DNA from: Hofstenia miamia | Taxonomy: Eukaryota > Xenacoelomorpha > Acoela | NCBI GenBank assembly: GCA_004352715.1 | Contig: SCFE01000068.1 | Span: 1,199,184-1,263,183 of the forward strand | Direction of reading: 5' to 3' | Length of the DNA stretch: 64,000 bases | Translations under genes and position numbers: made by a program | The notes under the pieces: generated by a model | The model's database searches: none | What the model was told of the DNA's origin: nothing | The model's input: only the letters and a program-made list of their open reading frames with translations | Shown: piece after piece, positions 1-14,000 of the stretch | Layout: the number at the start of each line of letters is the position of its first letter | Position numbering within the stretch: the first letter of the stretch is position 1

Positions 1-289
1 TATCTACATCTTAGAATTGAAAATTATTTGATTTAATTTACAATACATTTTAAATTTTATTTTGAAATGCGCTATTCATTTATTCTACTGAACATATAAT
101 AATGTTATAATGAACAGCCAACATCGTTTTTTAGGGTAACTATTTTAATGTTTTGTCGATGTCAATGAATTTTTCGGGAAACACTACCCTAGCAAATATT
201 ATTTTTCTAAATGTTAATCTGGAATTGATCTACAAAATATATGTGGCGATTGGTATGAGCAAATTCATTTTAATAAGATTTAACCTCAA
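1..289. other. AT-rich non-coding stretch
   Basis: No coding pattern, repeat or RNA gene was recognised. Open frames here are short and have low-complexity AT-driven composition. Confidence 0.5.
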
Positions 290-541
290 ATGGCGATTTG
301 TACACTGTATTATGACGTTTCGTACAAAGGAGAGGAAATTTCTTTGTACAAATCTCCACCGACGGTGGGCTACATTATTCAAACGAGGACTGTAATCACC
401 TCCCCTCTGGTAGCATTATTATGGTTGACATCATTTATCTTTTCAGTTATAATTTCAATAATCAAAGAAAGAATTTATAGATTAATAAAAAAATTCAAAT
501 GTGAAAAATTTGTTAATAGAAAGCGATTTAAATATTCATAG
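290..541 (+). CDS. possible membrane-protein exon, unrecognised
   Basis: An 83-codon open frame is richer in G+C than its surroundings at about 350-420. Residues 36-60 are hydrophobic (through 'TSPLVALLWLTSFIFS') and are followed by a Lys/Arg-rich tail, so it could encode the end of a membrane protein. No family was recognised and there is no clear splice acceptor. It may equally be a chance frame or a transposon relic. Confidence 0.18.
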   Translation: MAICTLYYDVSYKGEEISLYKSPPTVGYIIQTRTVITSPLVALLWLTSFIFSVIISIIKERIYRLIKKFKCEKFVNRKRFKYS

Positions 542-3502
542 AAAATTAATAAATTTATTCTTTGTAATTATACACACAAGGTTCCTCAAAATATTATTAC
601 TGAAGACAGCTTCTCCGAAAAAGTCAGATAACATTTTAATGAAAAAATAACATGATCTATTATAATATTTTAGTTAAAGTTATTGAATAATTTATATATT
701 TATATCCTTCTTTCTTTCATAAATTGTTTGTTAAAATCGCAATGTTATCCGACTTTTTGACCAGTCTGTATTTAGAAATTTTACCTAAGTTAATGACTTG
801 ATATAAACTAAAAACATATATTTGCATAAATAACATTTATATCTTCTAATTTTTTAATAATTGATAATTATTTTTTATAACATCCTAGTATATATTCAAT
901 GAGCATTATCCATAGGTGGCTCGTCGTGTAAGCAAGTGCTTGCCCAATAATTGAATACGGAACATAATTCATTATGATTTTCTTTAAGAATACTTAAATG
1001 ATTGTGCCACAGCAAGTAGATGCCTTAATGCTGTACCTACGCTCGCTCAAACGATTAAATTTTATCTGTTTTCTTCAACTCATCGTGCGATGATTTAGCT
1101 AGCGAAGCAAGCTGTCCGTTCATTGCTTCGCGCAATATTTTTATTCAATGCAATAAACCAAAAGTAAATAATTATTATTTACATATCAATCAAACATTTA
1201 TCTATTTAAGCAGTACCGGAAACAAAATATGTTTGACAGAGGCTCCTATCTGGAATAATGATTTTTTCACATTTTTATCCCACGGATTCCTTGTACAAAT
1301 TCTTAAATAAGAATGCGGTAGCCATTTGTTTTTCTTTTACAGAAATTAGCAAATTTATAGCAATTGTTAATGTAACTTGGATAATTTTAGTGTGATATAT
1401 TTTGATATATATTGGCGTTATATGCACTCAAATAGAGGTCAATTTCACATCCCTATGCAAATGGCATTTTATAGAATTATTAAATCTTAAAAACTTTAAG
1501 CAATTTAAATGTGATTGCCCTCACTGTTCTAAATTTCTACTCCAATATTCTCAATTTTAATAAACTTTGTAATTAATCTCAAGTTTTCTATCATTGACAT
1601 GCCTTCAATTGTAAATCCACAAAATTCTTATTCGATATTTTGAAATGCCTGATTTTTCGACTGCCTTACCTGAAATTTGTAAATATTTGATTTAATACAA
1701 ACTATTGGATTTTGCGCATCGTCTGCAGAACGAATATTTTCTGTTTAAAGAAAACTTAAACAAATTCACTGGTATTATCGCGTGCTACGAATTATGCAAA
1801 GTTATAGGTCTATATCGTTAATATTAGTGTGTATTGTTATAATTTAATGCCAAAGATTTTTGGAACAGGAAGATATTAAATTGAGGTGTCCCACAACTTA
1901 AAAACACTGCCAAGTTAGATATCAGCTTGCAATATTTCAAAATTTTAATTCTAGTGCATTACATCTGCACATTTCAATGTACTTTACAGTATTTACATAT
2001 GTAACTTTCATTAATTCTCTTACTATTTTTTTCCCAAACGTTATTAATATAATTATCCGATTTTTGTAAAAATTAAGGAAGTGCTGTAGCATCTCTGGTC
2101 AAACTGTAAGAGAAATGTGAACGAATTCATGCAACTTGACAAGAACTGCTTCCATTACAATGACTTCCAAAGACGCATCTGACTCATCGGGATTTCGCCT
2201 CTGAACATATTCCATCATCAATCTTATGGAAAACTACATTTAATACCAGTATGAGCATCCGGAAAGCCAACCTGTTTGATTAATTTAATTCCAGATTAAT
2301 TAACACTCTTCAAGTGGCATATTTAGAAGGGACATAAGGCAAAGTCCACCTCCCCTTTAGACTTCAACGATGATTTTTCAATAATAAATAATATATTTTA
2401 TATAAAATGTTAAAAAGATATTAGTAAATTTAATAAAAATATAATTAAATCTTTCAAAGTATGAATTCAACAATTATATTGCTATTTGCATTTGAACATT
2501 GGGATACATACATTAGGGATCCACCATATACACAGAATGATATATATATTAAAAATAAAAATAATAACAGTAATTGTATTATTATATACAGTGGCAAGAA
2601 ACTAACTACAATTATTTGTTTAATTATTAAAGCACAGAATGTAATAAAAGCTAGCTTTGAAATTCAGACCATTTATTGCAAACATACAATATACTCAAGG
2701 AACTGATAGCAACAAAATTTTTAAAGTTCGAATAATTCTCTTCTTTACACTTTAAAGTTCTTGAAACAATCACTTCCCTTTAAAGTAACTAAAAAAATAC
2801 TTTAACGTATTAGATGAATTTTCAAAACACTGATCTGTTTTATAGTGACTTAAAGATACTTTAAAGTTAAATATTGCTCTCCAAACCTTTAATTTTTTAA
2901 TGTTACTTTAGGATATGTTAAGATACTAAATGATGTCCAAAATCTATAATTCGCTTTAAAATGCTTAATATGTTTGTAATATCCTCAGATTCCAATGTGT
3001 AAACTTACACAAACTGCTTTTTGGATTTAGAACTGATATCTTAAACTGTTGTGATGCAATTATATACAATTATCTATAATTATATTATCGAGCAAAAATG
3101 ATATAATTATATATATATTTTTTGCAAACAATATAATTTCCCAACAAATAGCATGTGCAAGCACAGATATATGCAGTTTCATAAAAAAGAATTAAGGGGG
3201 CAAAGCCCTAATTATTATAGCAGGGACGTTGTTACCAATACTTTTTCAGTTTACTTATAGGTCATATTTTGCCCCAGGACACTCGTAAGCTAAGGCCGAC
3301 CCTGTGTATAAATGTTGCATGCAACAGATAAAGCACAAATTTTTAACTTTAAGTCATTGATTTTCAATGTAAATTTTTCTGTGAAAATAGCAAGAAATAT
3401 TTTTACAAGCTGTTTTCTGAATTTTTTGTCGAATTATATAAGTCCAATAGTAGCTACATTGCACTTTCGATTAATTTAGTACATAATGTTATATTTTTTC
3501 AG
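542..3502. other. intergenic region upstream of the NDUFA10-like gene
   Basis: I see no gene here. About 2735-2960 carries many loose copies of a TTTAAAG motif (actttaaagt, ctttaaagtaac, tactttaaagtt). About 3190-3310 has a higher-GC patch (ggcaaagccctaatt, aggccgaccctg) that looks like a transposon scrap. Any 5' UTR exon or promoter of the downstream gene would be expected here but could not be located. Confidence 0.45.
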
Positions 3503-3682
3503 ATGTTTATTTGCCGTAAGCGTGTAATTGGATTACTGAATCCTCGTACAAATGTTTTACTGCAATACAAGTCAAAATCGTTAGCTTCTGATGATACATG
3601 GTACAAACGATTATTTAAAAACACTACTCTGTTTTATCCTAATGAAGTGCCGTTATCGGATGAAGGACTTAGCAAATGGAAG
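3503..3682 (+). CDS. NDUFA10: NDUFA10-like exon 1 (start codon)
   Basis: Sixty codons beginning at ATG directly after an acceptor-like 'tattttttcag', with a GT donor at 3683 (aag|gtaact). The residues are rich in Arg/Lys with few acids at the start ('MFICRKRVIGLLNPR'), as in a mitochondrial presequence. Phase 0 at its end. Confidence 0.8.
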
Positions 3683-6600
3683 GTAACTCTTTATTATTTC
3701 ATATTTATTGTTTATATTATGCGGTCTAAATTCTTTTATTGACTAAAAATATTTTTATTAATTGTGGCTCCAATTATCGTACACACTTAAAACTATTGCA
3801 AACACATTAACTGTTATATTAATATATTTTTATATTAAGTGTTATTGTCTATTGGCTAGATTTTAGACATTTTTGTTATTGTAACTTTGAGAGCATGCTA
3901 TTCAGTTTTAAGAAGGTATTTACCATTTTTCTCATTAAAGAATTATTCAGTAACGATTCTTTAATACAATATTGAATCGTAAGAGAAAGCACAGTGAATC
4001 AGTTTGCTTCTGTTGGGAGTTTGCTGAATGACCATCTCTGCTTGCATTTTAGTCATACTGCTTTTAATTTTGATTTTTGATAATAAACTCGCAAGATGTT
4101 TCTCTGAGAATGCCTCAGTTATCCAAATTTTCAAAGTCAGCCGCCTTGTACTCTTCATATTGAAATATCTATTATTAAAATTCTACTAGTGCAGTTTTTC
4201 GCTTAGTCATATATTTTCGTTATAGGTATGGACCGCCGCAATCAGAATTTCTTATTAATTTATTATTCATTTAATTGAGCTTTTCTGTTAATTCGCTGCG
4301 ATTCTGTAATTAGTCCCACGTAGATGGTAAATCCGTCCTTATAAATATTAGGCAAAACCGATTAATTAATTTTCAATTGAAAAATAGCCATTGCAATTTT
4401 TTAAAGAATACCTAGATATCTCCCAGTTTCCATGCACATCTCTCAGATTTCAATTAAGTAAAAAATATAAGATTATTTATATATTTAGAGATGTTCAAAT
4501 TGTCTCCCACAAGCCAAATAATTTTATAATATCTTGTTCAAAAACATCATATTTTAAGTATTATCTGCAATTTTGATTTATAACTGTAAAATTGTATAAT
4601 ATATTTTTCAATCAATTGCACTTCATTGCGTGTTTTTATTGTTTAATCTGAGATTTTAGGAAGAAATTGGATTATTACAAAAAGACTATATTTACACAAT
4701 TTAACTATAAAAAATATGATTATTCACATCTTTACTACTTCAAAATATAAATTTAAAACTGCTTATTTTTATTCTATGCTGGCTGTTAGTGTGCATCAGA
4801 AATACTGTCCTTAGTTGGTGTTTTTTCTTTGAAGTATAAAATTATTTAGTGGAAGATCTTCAAGGAGTAAGTAATTAAATACTAGCTAGTCATGTAGTTG
4901 AAAAAGATGACGTTGTCAAGATGTTTGATGGCGTAATAGAACATTTACAAAATTCAATTTTATAGATTTTCTTTTGCTGTTGTTTATGCATTATAAGTCC
5001 TTTATGCACTACAATTTTATAATTTAATTGCAGTGCGCAGGCACTTTCTCGTGGCGAAAGTATGAAATATTGATTAGACAAAGTCGTTGCATTGAAACTT
5101 AAACAAATGGTCTAATAAAAAGAATGAAAAACAATGAAAGTGAACATGTTAAAATTTTAAAATGCTCGGTTTTTAAATAGTCACATTTGAAGAAAAAATA
5201 TAATTGCTACAAATATTTTAAGAAGCTAATGAAAATTTCAAGTTAATAAACTCAGATAGTGTTAAGGAAATGCAAAATTAACTCATTCAAAATTAAATTT
5301 ATGTTGTTGATACTAAATAAATATCTGCAAGTGTATAAATGTGTGAAAACTTACAACGGTTGCATTGAAATAAAAATTTTCTCCTGTAATCGAGCGATAT
5401 TTGTGTAATTTTTATTTTTCTTTTTATGTGTCTATTCTTTTTTTTAAGAGTCAAGCAAATTTATTGCTAAAATAAACAAACAAATACTACAAACTACTAT
5501 ACATGTATATTTACAAAATTGAAAATATGCACACTTACTTAAAGGGCGTGAATTTCAAATGTCAAATGAAATCTGTCCATGCGCTTAATTTGTTTGATAT
5601 TCCTAATAGTGATTGTTTGGATAATAAAATTCCTATATTTTGAGCAATTAGTAATGTATATGCAAGACCCTATTGTCAGGATTTGTATAGTGATCATTTC
5701 TCTTATTGTGTATTTTTAGCCTGGGTGTGGTATTTCTCGAACTTGGCATTACTGGCTTCAAGGTGAGCGTACTACCAAACGTTTTGATGAAAATTCCAAA
5801 CTTATTGTTGTGGATGGACCTATAGGTGCTGGTAAATCTACAATTGCTAAACAGCTCGCAGAGCAACTTGGAATGAAGTAAGTGATAATTTTACGTTCAT
5901 CAATGTAAATATTTTATATAACTTTTTAAGTAATTTCCATTTTTAAGGAATTTTGAAGGATGATGTAGTTGTTGAAATATTGTTGAAGTATTGTTGATAA
6001 CAATTAACTATATAAAAGCATTTTGAAAAATTTCTATTCTTTGCTTTGTAACTTTTTAATAATAATTGGTGTTATTTAAGTATCAAGCGATACTAAATCC
6101 CGGTATATTTCATCAATGAGTTAAACTCATTTGCATCATAGTTAAAACTTTACATTTCTATGTGTATTTTTATGTTTGAAAGTATCTTCAATCAATTTTC
6201 TTTTCTACCGTTATGGTTTGTTATGCCATTTATTTGGGCAACATGTGAATATCAACTACATTAGTTGTTGTAATGCAATCAAGCGCAGAACTTTAACGTA
6301 TTGTTATCAAATATGAAGAAGATCGGATTTTGAAAAACTTCCCATTGATTTAGTTAACTATATCAAGAAGTGATTAGTCGCCAAAATTTTGAAATCTCAA
6401 ATTTGTATTAACTATATTTATAATTAACCATGTCATGGCGAATTATATTTTAGGCATTATCCGGAAGTGACGGCTAATTGGTTTCAGGAAAATATTTTAG
6501 ATGGTTCTATTGACCCCGATCCACGTTTTTCGTTTTTCTGTGATATTAATAAATTTTATACAGATCCGAAATCCCCTTGTGGTCATTCTGCTCGATTACA

Positions 6601-9600
6601 ATTAGCAATGTTTTGCTATAGATACATGCAATATGCCACTGCAGTTTTGCATCTTTTAGGAACAGGTTTTTATTACAATCATTTCCATCTCATTAACTTA
6701 ATGCTTAGGTCAAGGTGTTGTATTAGAACGAAGCCCTTATTCTAACTTTGCTTTTAAAGATAGTTTGCTCGATATGGGATATATTAGCGACGAATGCAAG
6801 TAGTTTCATACATTGATTATTTTAATTAATTTGTTATTAATTTTTCTCTGTACAATCGTTATGCAACTGAATGTTTATAGATTGCCAAATTTTATGCTTT
6901 TCATCAACGGTTATGTTACGGTAACAATTCACAATAAACTAATGAAACGTTTTTTATTAAATATGCTTAAATAATGCTTAAATCCAAAATCATTCTAAAA
7001 TAGGTTTTCAACGCTTTTATGTCATTAAGCATATCTCGCCCAGTAGCGCTTCATCAGTACTTCTCTTTAGAAATAATTTTATATCTCTAATTTGAAAGAA
7101 CATTTGGCCTCCATTGTTTAATTTTCCTAAGAAATATATTAGGAAAACGAATTATTAAAAGTGGTAGTAATTTTTGATTAATTTTTAGGTATATTCATTT
7201 CATAAAACCACTGTTTTATTAATTTCATCCTTTGATTGATAAGTTTTTTCCATAAATGTTTGTTTATGTATCAGATATTAATGGGGTATACAATGGCTAT
7301 TTTTGTACTTAGCCATATGTTAGCTATTATCCTGATTAATTTCAGCGTTATTCTGTTATGGTAACATATATTTCTCAAATTTTTTGGAACTAGGGTCAAT
7401 TTCCCGGTTTCAGTATACCACAATGTAAAATTTTTTGTTCTCTTGGTATTCAGTCCATGTAAGCTATAGTCTTGCATAGTTTCGCTGATTGGTAATAAAT
7501 AGGATTAATTTTAAGGGGGATTAAGTTTTTTACTATACATTACGACGTGTTATACTTCACTCTAGAGCAATTGTCATTTATAATCATAATTATAAAATAT
7601 TCCTTGCAAATTTTATTGAAATAACGAGAGGCCTATTCTCATTAATATTAATCAATATCACATATGTATACTTGTATTGAAAATTACCAATAATGTTGAA
7701 AAATTGTTTACTTCAAAACACTTCAGAAGTAAACGAACCTTATCAAATTTTTCAGGGCATTTCGTTGTTGCTATTCATTGTAGTTAATTTGTAGTTTAAC
7801 ATGCTATTGTTAAAATTTTAATATATATTTTTCTACATCTATAAACGTTTAGTTTATCAATACATGACGGAAATTGAAAAGAAGAGTTTGCCTTTTCTAA
7901 TTCCGCCTCATTTGCAGATATATTTCGACATTTCTCCTGAAGAAAGTTATCGTCGAATTCAAGAATCAGGATCTGTACGTTGACAATTTTATATATATTT
8001 TTTTTCGATATTGTCCAGATTTTTTACACAACTACATTAACAAATTCGGGCAAGATAGATGTTAATCCTGTCTAGTTATCAATTCAAAGATTATAGAATG
8101 CTTAACCCTTAAACTGGCACATGAAAGATATCTAAAATCTGAAGGTATCTCTCGATAGACAAATTGTCTCCCTAACCCAAAACTTACGCCGCTACAATTT
8201 CATACGGTCGATTTACACAAAACAAATAGTTAATGCTAGTTGCTAGGACCATAGCCTGGCTTGCCTCATCTGAACACTAGTAATGGGAACAATTTGAAAG
8301 TATTTGCAAAAATCGGATTTTTCATTGAAAAAATGAATATTTTCATGTACACTTGGAATAATTATTAGCACACATTTTTTCCATAATAGGTCCAAATCCC
8401 AGGATTTCCAAATTTTCTAATAGGCTCGGCAAAATTGTTTGAAAATGCGGTCACAACTGTTTGTTATTTTAAAGTTTCAATGGGGATGTTTAAGGCTAAG
8501 CATAAATGCAATGTATATGTATTACCTATTATCATAAACTTCTCAATGTATTACGAAGTACATATATTAGTTTTCCGATTTAAGTCAAATGTAATTTTAG
8601 TATTAAACACTATATTTGTGCAGGAAAGGAACCAACTATTGTATACATTTAATATTTTTTTCATTAGGACAGTGAAAAACTTGTGGATATCAAATACCTT
8701 GAAAAGTTAGATGAAAATTACCGCTATCATTTATCTTTCCTCAGTGACAACTACAACACCATCACAGTTCAATATGATTGGTCGAAATTCGGCCGTGTTT
8801 CACAACTACTTGATGATATTGCTCTCTTTGACTTCAGCGAAATTGATCCTTGGAATCGATACACCGAACAAGAATTTTTCTTTATACGCATGCTGTAAGT
8901 TTTTTACTAAAGGAGTGTTTGGTGTTAGGTTTGATATGTCACAAATCCTAACTTTAATTAACTATAATTTCCAAATTAATTGTAATTTTTCTGAAATATT
9001 GATTGCGTCGTTCACCATTTTTTAATATTCGATATTTTTTATTATAATTAATGGTTCAATGAAGGATGAATCGCGATTTTTCATTAAGAGTTAATTTACA
9101 CCAAAGGGAACGGTGAGTAGGACTACAAAGAACTGTATTTGGTCTCGCTTGTTTAAATTGTACATAAATTACATAAAAACTATCTAATAGACTGCCATGT
9201 AATCCAATATGCAGATGATATTTTTATTGTGAAGACAACGTTAGTCTAATTATGGCAACAAGCAACATTCAAGAGATCTTTGATAAAATAATGAATTACT
9301 TTAACTTAAACAGAAGAAAATAAGAGAAGTCCATTGTCTTTGCTTCCAATTAAACTCAACCACACATAGAAAAACTTACTTTTAATATTTCAGCTGACAT
9401 ACCACTTATTACATTATCAGAAACTTTAATATATTTCGGAGTTTAAATTCAGATACACATCCACTTTAAGTAGAGCTATTTCTTTGGAAAAAATGTGCAA
9501 AGAATGGCAGGAAGCATCCAATTTCTAAAACAGATTAAAGGAATCACTAAAAATAAAGCACTATTACTAAGTCATTAAGATACTATGTATATTACTACAA

Positions 9601-10903
9601 GAAGTAATTCAGATTAGCCAAATTGCAATTCAGAATGGCAAATTTGCAACCAGAATGGGCAAATTGTAATTCAAAATTCCCAATTTGTAATTCAGATTAT
9701 CTAAATTGTAATTCAGAAAGACTAATTGTAATTTATAATGGTTAATGTGCTATTTAGAAATCAAAAAATTTATGCATCAAAACGAGAACAAAAATGATTT
9801 ATATATAAACAAAAAAATAGCACATAATATATGATAGTTTTCAGTTTATTTTCCCACTGGCATGTGCTCTAAGGCAAGCACACCTTCATGAAATGTTGTG
9901 GTATGCAATGCAACTCCAGTGCAATCACCACCACGCAATGAATTCATGATATTTGATACAATAGTTTCCAGGTACTGCATCTTTTGCTAAATATGGCGCT
10001 TAGCATTAGCCTTTAAAATGCTCCATATGGATTCAATTGGATTTAATATATAAATGTATGGAGCTACTCGCAATAGTATACTTACTTAATTTTTTTGCAA
10101 AAACCCTTTCTATCCGTTTTTGGCAAAGAGTATTATCCGCAATAACAACCAAATTGTTCAATGTATGACCATTCTTAATCCATTCTTGGAGTAGGTCGTT
10201 CCACTCATTTGCAGCATCAGCTGTATATGAACCTCTTGGCGTCATTTTCACACCTCCATCTGCTGTTATAGCGCCAATTATATGCAAATTGTGACCTTTA
10301 CTCGCTGCAATGAGCGCACTGACCGAGTACCCTTTCGTGCCCATTCAACTTGCTGACTGCCAGCATGGTTGAAATTAGTTTCGTCAATCCACATAATGTC
10401 CTTACCCATACGCATGTATCTATTAAGAGCCCTAACATAATCTGCTCGTTTCATTTTGTTTTCCTCATTTTTGGTGTTTGTTGCTTCGCTATGCGCGTTC
10501 TTGAAGAAGTAGTCTCAGCCTTTAAAATTATTAGCAATTGTTTGAGTAGAAACTATTAATTAATATTCCTGAAAGAAACGGTCCCTGAGTTGCTTTAAAG
10601 TGGACGTTTAACGGGTTTCCGCTAATTCTAATTAATAGTCAATATGACCATCATTCAATAATTTGACTTTCTCTTCTCTTTTAACATTGTTTATTCTACC
10701 ACTTTTAACCCCTGTNNNNNNNNNNNNNNNNNNNNNNNNNNNNNNNNNNNNNNNNNNNNNNNNNNNNNNNNNNNNNNNNNNNNNNNNNNNNNNNNNNNNN
10801 NNNNNNNNNNNNNNNNNNNNNNNNNNNNNNNNNNNNNNNNNNNNNNNNNNNNNNNNNNNNNNNNNNNNNNNNNNNNNNNNNNNNNNNNNNNNNNNNNNNN
10901 NNN

Positions 10904-10935
<32 letters not shown>

Positions 10936-11007
10936 TGGTTGTAATCTTAAAACTTTGAACATTTATGAATAATGTTTTTTTCGATATGTTTCGACAAACG
11001 TTGTTGT

Positions 11008-11045
<38 letters not shown>

Positions 11046-14000
11046 CTTTTGTAAGTCTATATATTTCATTGTAAATATTGTCCATATTTGCACAATGTAA
11101 ACATATAGAATTGTATATAGAAAGTAAATTTTGTAATGTGGCTATATCAGTTCGAAAATTCACGTTAACTTCTGTTATGTCCTCCCTTTTAACATATTTA
11201 TTGATGTTTGTATTGATAGTAGAGATAGCGCAATATGAGACTCAATTTGTTTTATCGCAATATGCGTATCTACTATTTGTGGTCTTTACATATGTTAATA
11301 CAACTAGGAAACTGCCAGTACTATGCACGGGAATTTCAATGGGCTTTATTAGATATTTAATAAATGAATAAACCTTAAACAAACCATATGTTGTGTTTTT
11401 CATATTTTAGGAACGAAATGCGTAATAAATGTTATCATCATACATTGGTAAAATGATTTTTATTCACAATTTTAGCATATGACAATCCTTAATTAACCAT
11501 TTAATATTACAAGCACATTCAAAGCATGGTAACTCCTAATGCAAAAGAGGTAGAATGACAACAAAATCAAGTCAATTTATTGAAGGTGTATAGATAACTT
11601 GTATACATAATAATACATGTGTAACCTATTGAAATTATCGTATGAAAAATTGTCCAACACAAATAGTTTTTTCAGTGCTTAAGTATAACAAAATATATTC
11701 GAGCATGTAAGTAAATTAGCAGTAATTTTATATATTTACTCAAGGTTTTACATCTTCGACCCTCGTTGTTTCCTGATGGCTTTTCTTCGAAATTGATGGC
11801 AAGGTTTGAAGTTTTTAAAATATTCGAATGTTCGATTTTAGAATTTCCATCCTTAATTACTACTCTAGTATTAACCATATTATATTGGTTTTGCCGTCAG
11901 TTTTTTGTGAATTGAATGGAAAGCCTATTTTATATTTGTGAATTCTTCAATTAATTTTATATTCTTTATAGTTTCGTTTTAGTTATCAAGATGAAGAAAA
12001 TCTTCTCCATGAACTGCAGCATCCCCGAGTATCTTCTGAAATTGTGATGACTGGTTGGTATGGACAACAATTTGTTGAAGATTTTCACAAGGTTGCTATT
12101 TTTTAATTTGAAAAATGTTTCTTACTCATTCTGCGTTGCTACTATCCAAAAAACTAACAGTAACTCAATGTTTTTCCCATTCATTATCATTCAAACAAAT
12201 ATTTTTGTGTTAGGGTGTTATATAGCATCCAACTTGTTTTTTATACTTGTACTTAACCTTTGTATGCAAACGTTATAAATAATCTTAGTCTACAAAGCTG
12301 TTGTCTTTCAGACCCCACCGAAAACGTTCTGTTAATTATAAAATATGTTAAAGTGCCAAAGTGAATAACACTTCTAGATTGTAAGCAACTACATACTAAG
12401 GTAATATGAAGTTTTGGTGATTTCAGGGACTCAGCTAAGCACCCTAATAATTGTGTGGTAGCTCTTCCTCCTCTCTCCCTTCTCTGGTTAAATCATACCA
12501 TGAACTGTAATGTTGCTTCATTCATCATTAGGATTTTTGAAAATCTTACATTGATAGGAAAAAGGAAAAAGAAGCGTCGTTTGTTTTTGCGTGAACTTGC
12601 AATTTTACCACGCCAAGAAAGAAGATTGGAAAACCCAAGAACACTCCAAAAAAGTGTAAAGACTGCATTTTAAATCTTAGGGTTTGAAATTCCACAAGCA
12701 CTCACCAGCTTGTATTCAGAAGCACTAAAAACGCTGCAATTCCTGCCAAGAAAGTTTGATTAGCACATGTCTTCAAATTGCCGTGAATGCCACCAGCCAA
12801 CTTTTAGTGAACATGCAAGTTTTTTGTGTAATAACTGTTTTTGCAGAGATTCATTCTTGCATTCTATTGAATTTTCAAGTTACTATGCTTTCATTATTCT
12901 GTAACACCTTTTCTATATTCTATATAAGATTATAAAAAGTATTTATGCATTAAGCCATTCAGTTGCTGCTTATTTTTTGATATGACGTCAATTGGACCCC
13001 AGTTTTGTTTTCAATCAAAATTCTATACCATGTGGAAATGGCTGACAAATGATGTTTTATAATCATATACTACCGTTAGAAATAGGAGCATGATGTGAGT
13101 TTCGCACTAAAAAATAAAAAAATTCATATAAATACAACAGTATTTCGTGTTTTGGGGTTCAATAAACGCTAGGTTACATACGAAGGTTAAATCATTCAGG
13201 TATGTATCACCTAAGCAAATCCGTTTTCCTAGACTGCTATAATTCACAGTATATTTGTATTTTGTATATTATATAATTAATATAAAAATAATAACAAGTC
13301 TATCTATTTATATATTGCTAATTGCTCCTCAAATTTTTTGTTTTTTTTAATTGAGTGATATTCCTGTTTCATCAATCTGATCACTGATTTGGAAATTAAT
13401 ACAAATGGGTTTTCAACCCATGTGTGTGAAAAATGTTATATTTATCATAGTTTCTTGCCATTAATTTTTTGTCAATCATTAATGTGAACTCCCTTATGGC
13501 CTGCAGGTATATGTACCTCCCTAGTGTAGCATCATAGATGTATTTTAAAGTTTAATTTTGGTGATAGGGTGCTTCTTGACATCTGCTTAATGCAAGTCAT
13601 TCGTTTTTATTACTAAAGCAGCTTTAGTTTCATTATGATCCTCAAAGGATTAAGGTGCAAAAGAATTAACAATTGTCATGTGAAGAAGCTTGAACAAGTT
13701 TGATTCTGGTAGTGATCCAATCACCTAGTCTGAATCAAATGCATGTTGAAAAATGTCTGTTTTCTCGTACAAATTTTATTGCGATCCATATAATTCTTTT
13801 TAACATGCTCAAGTTTTTTTATAAACATTTTACCACCTGTCTGTAGAGTAACGCAATATTTGTTTGAATCAGTTTTCTCAGTAGAGGTTACAAAAAATCA
13901 TTTTGAATTCTAATGAAAATGAAGCAATTTTGATGCTTAATTTATAGCTATATTTAATATCGATTTACTTTGTCTAGCTTACTATAAATATTTGTCATTT

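Noticed and set aside
6799-6801. GT donor at 6800 for exon 4 of the NDUFA10-like gene
   Set aside because: Splicing to 7853 would give a stop after about nine codons and lose the conserved block; the GC donor at 6796 fits better.
11972-12091. Acceptor at 11971 for exon 7
   Set aside because: Brings an in-frame TAG; the next AG at 11982 keeps the frame.
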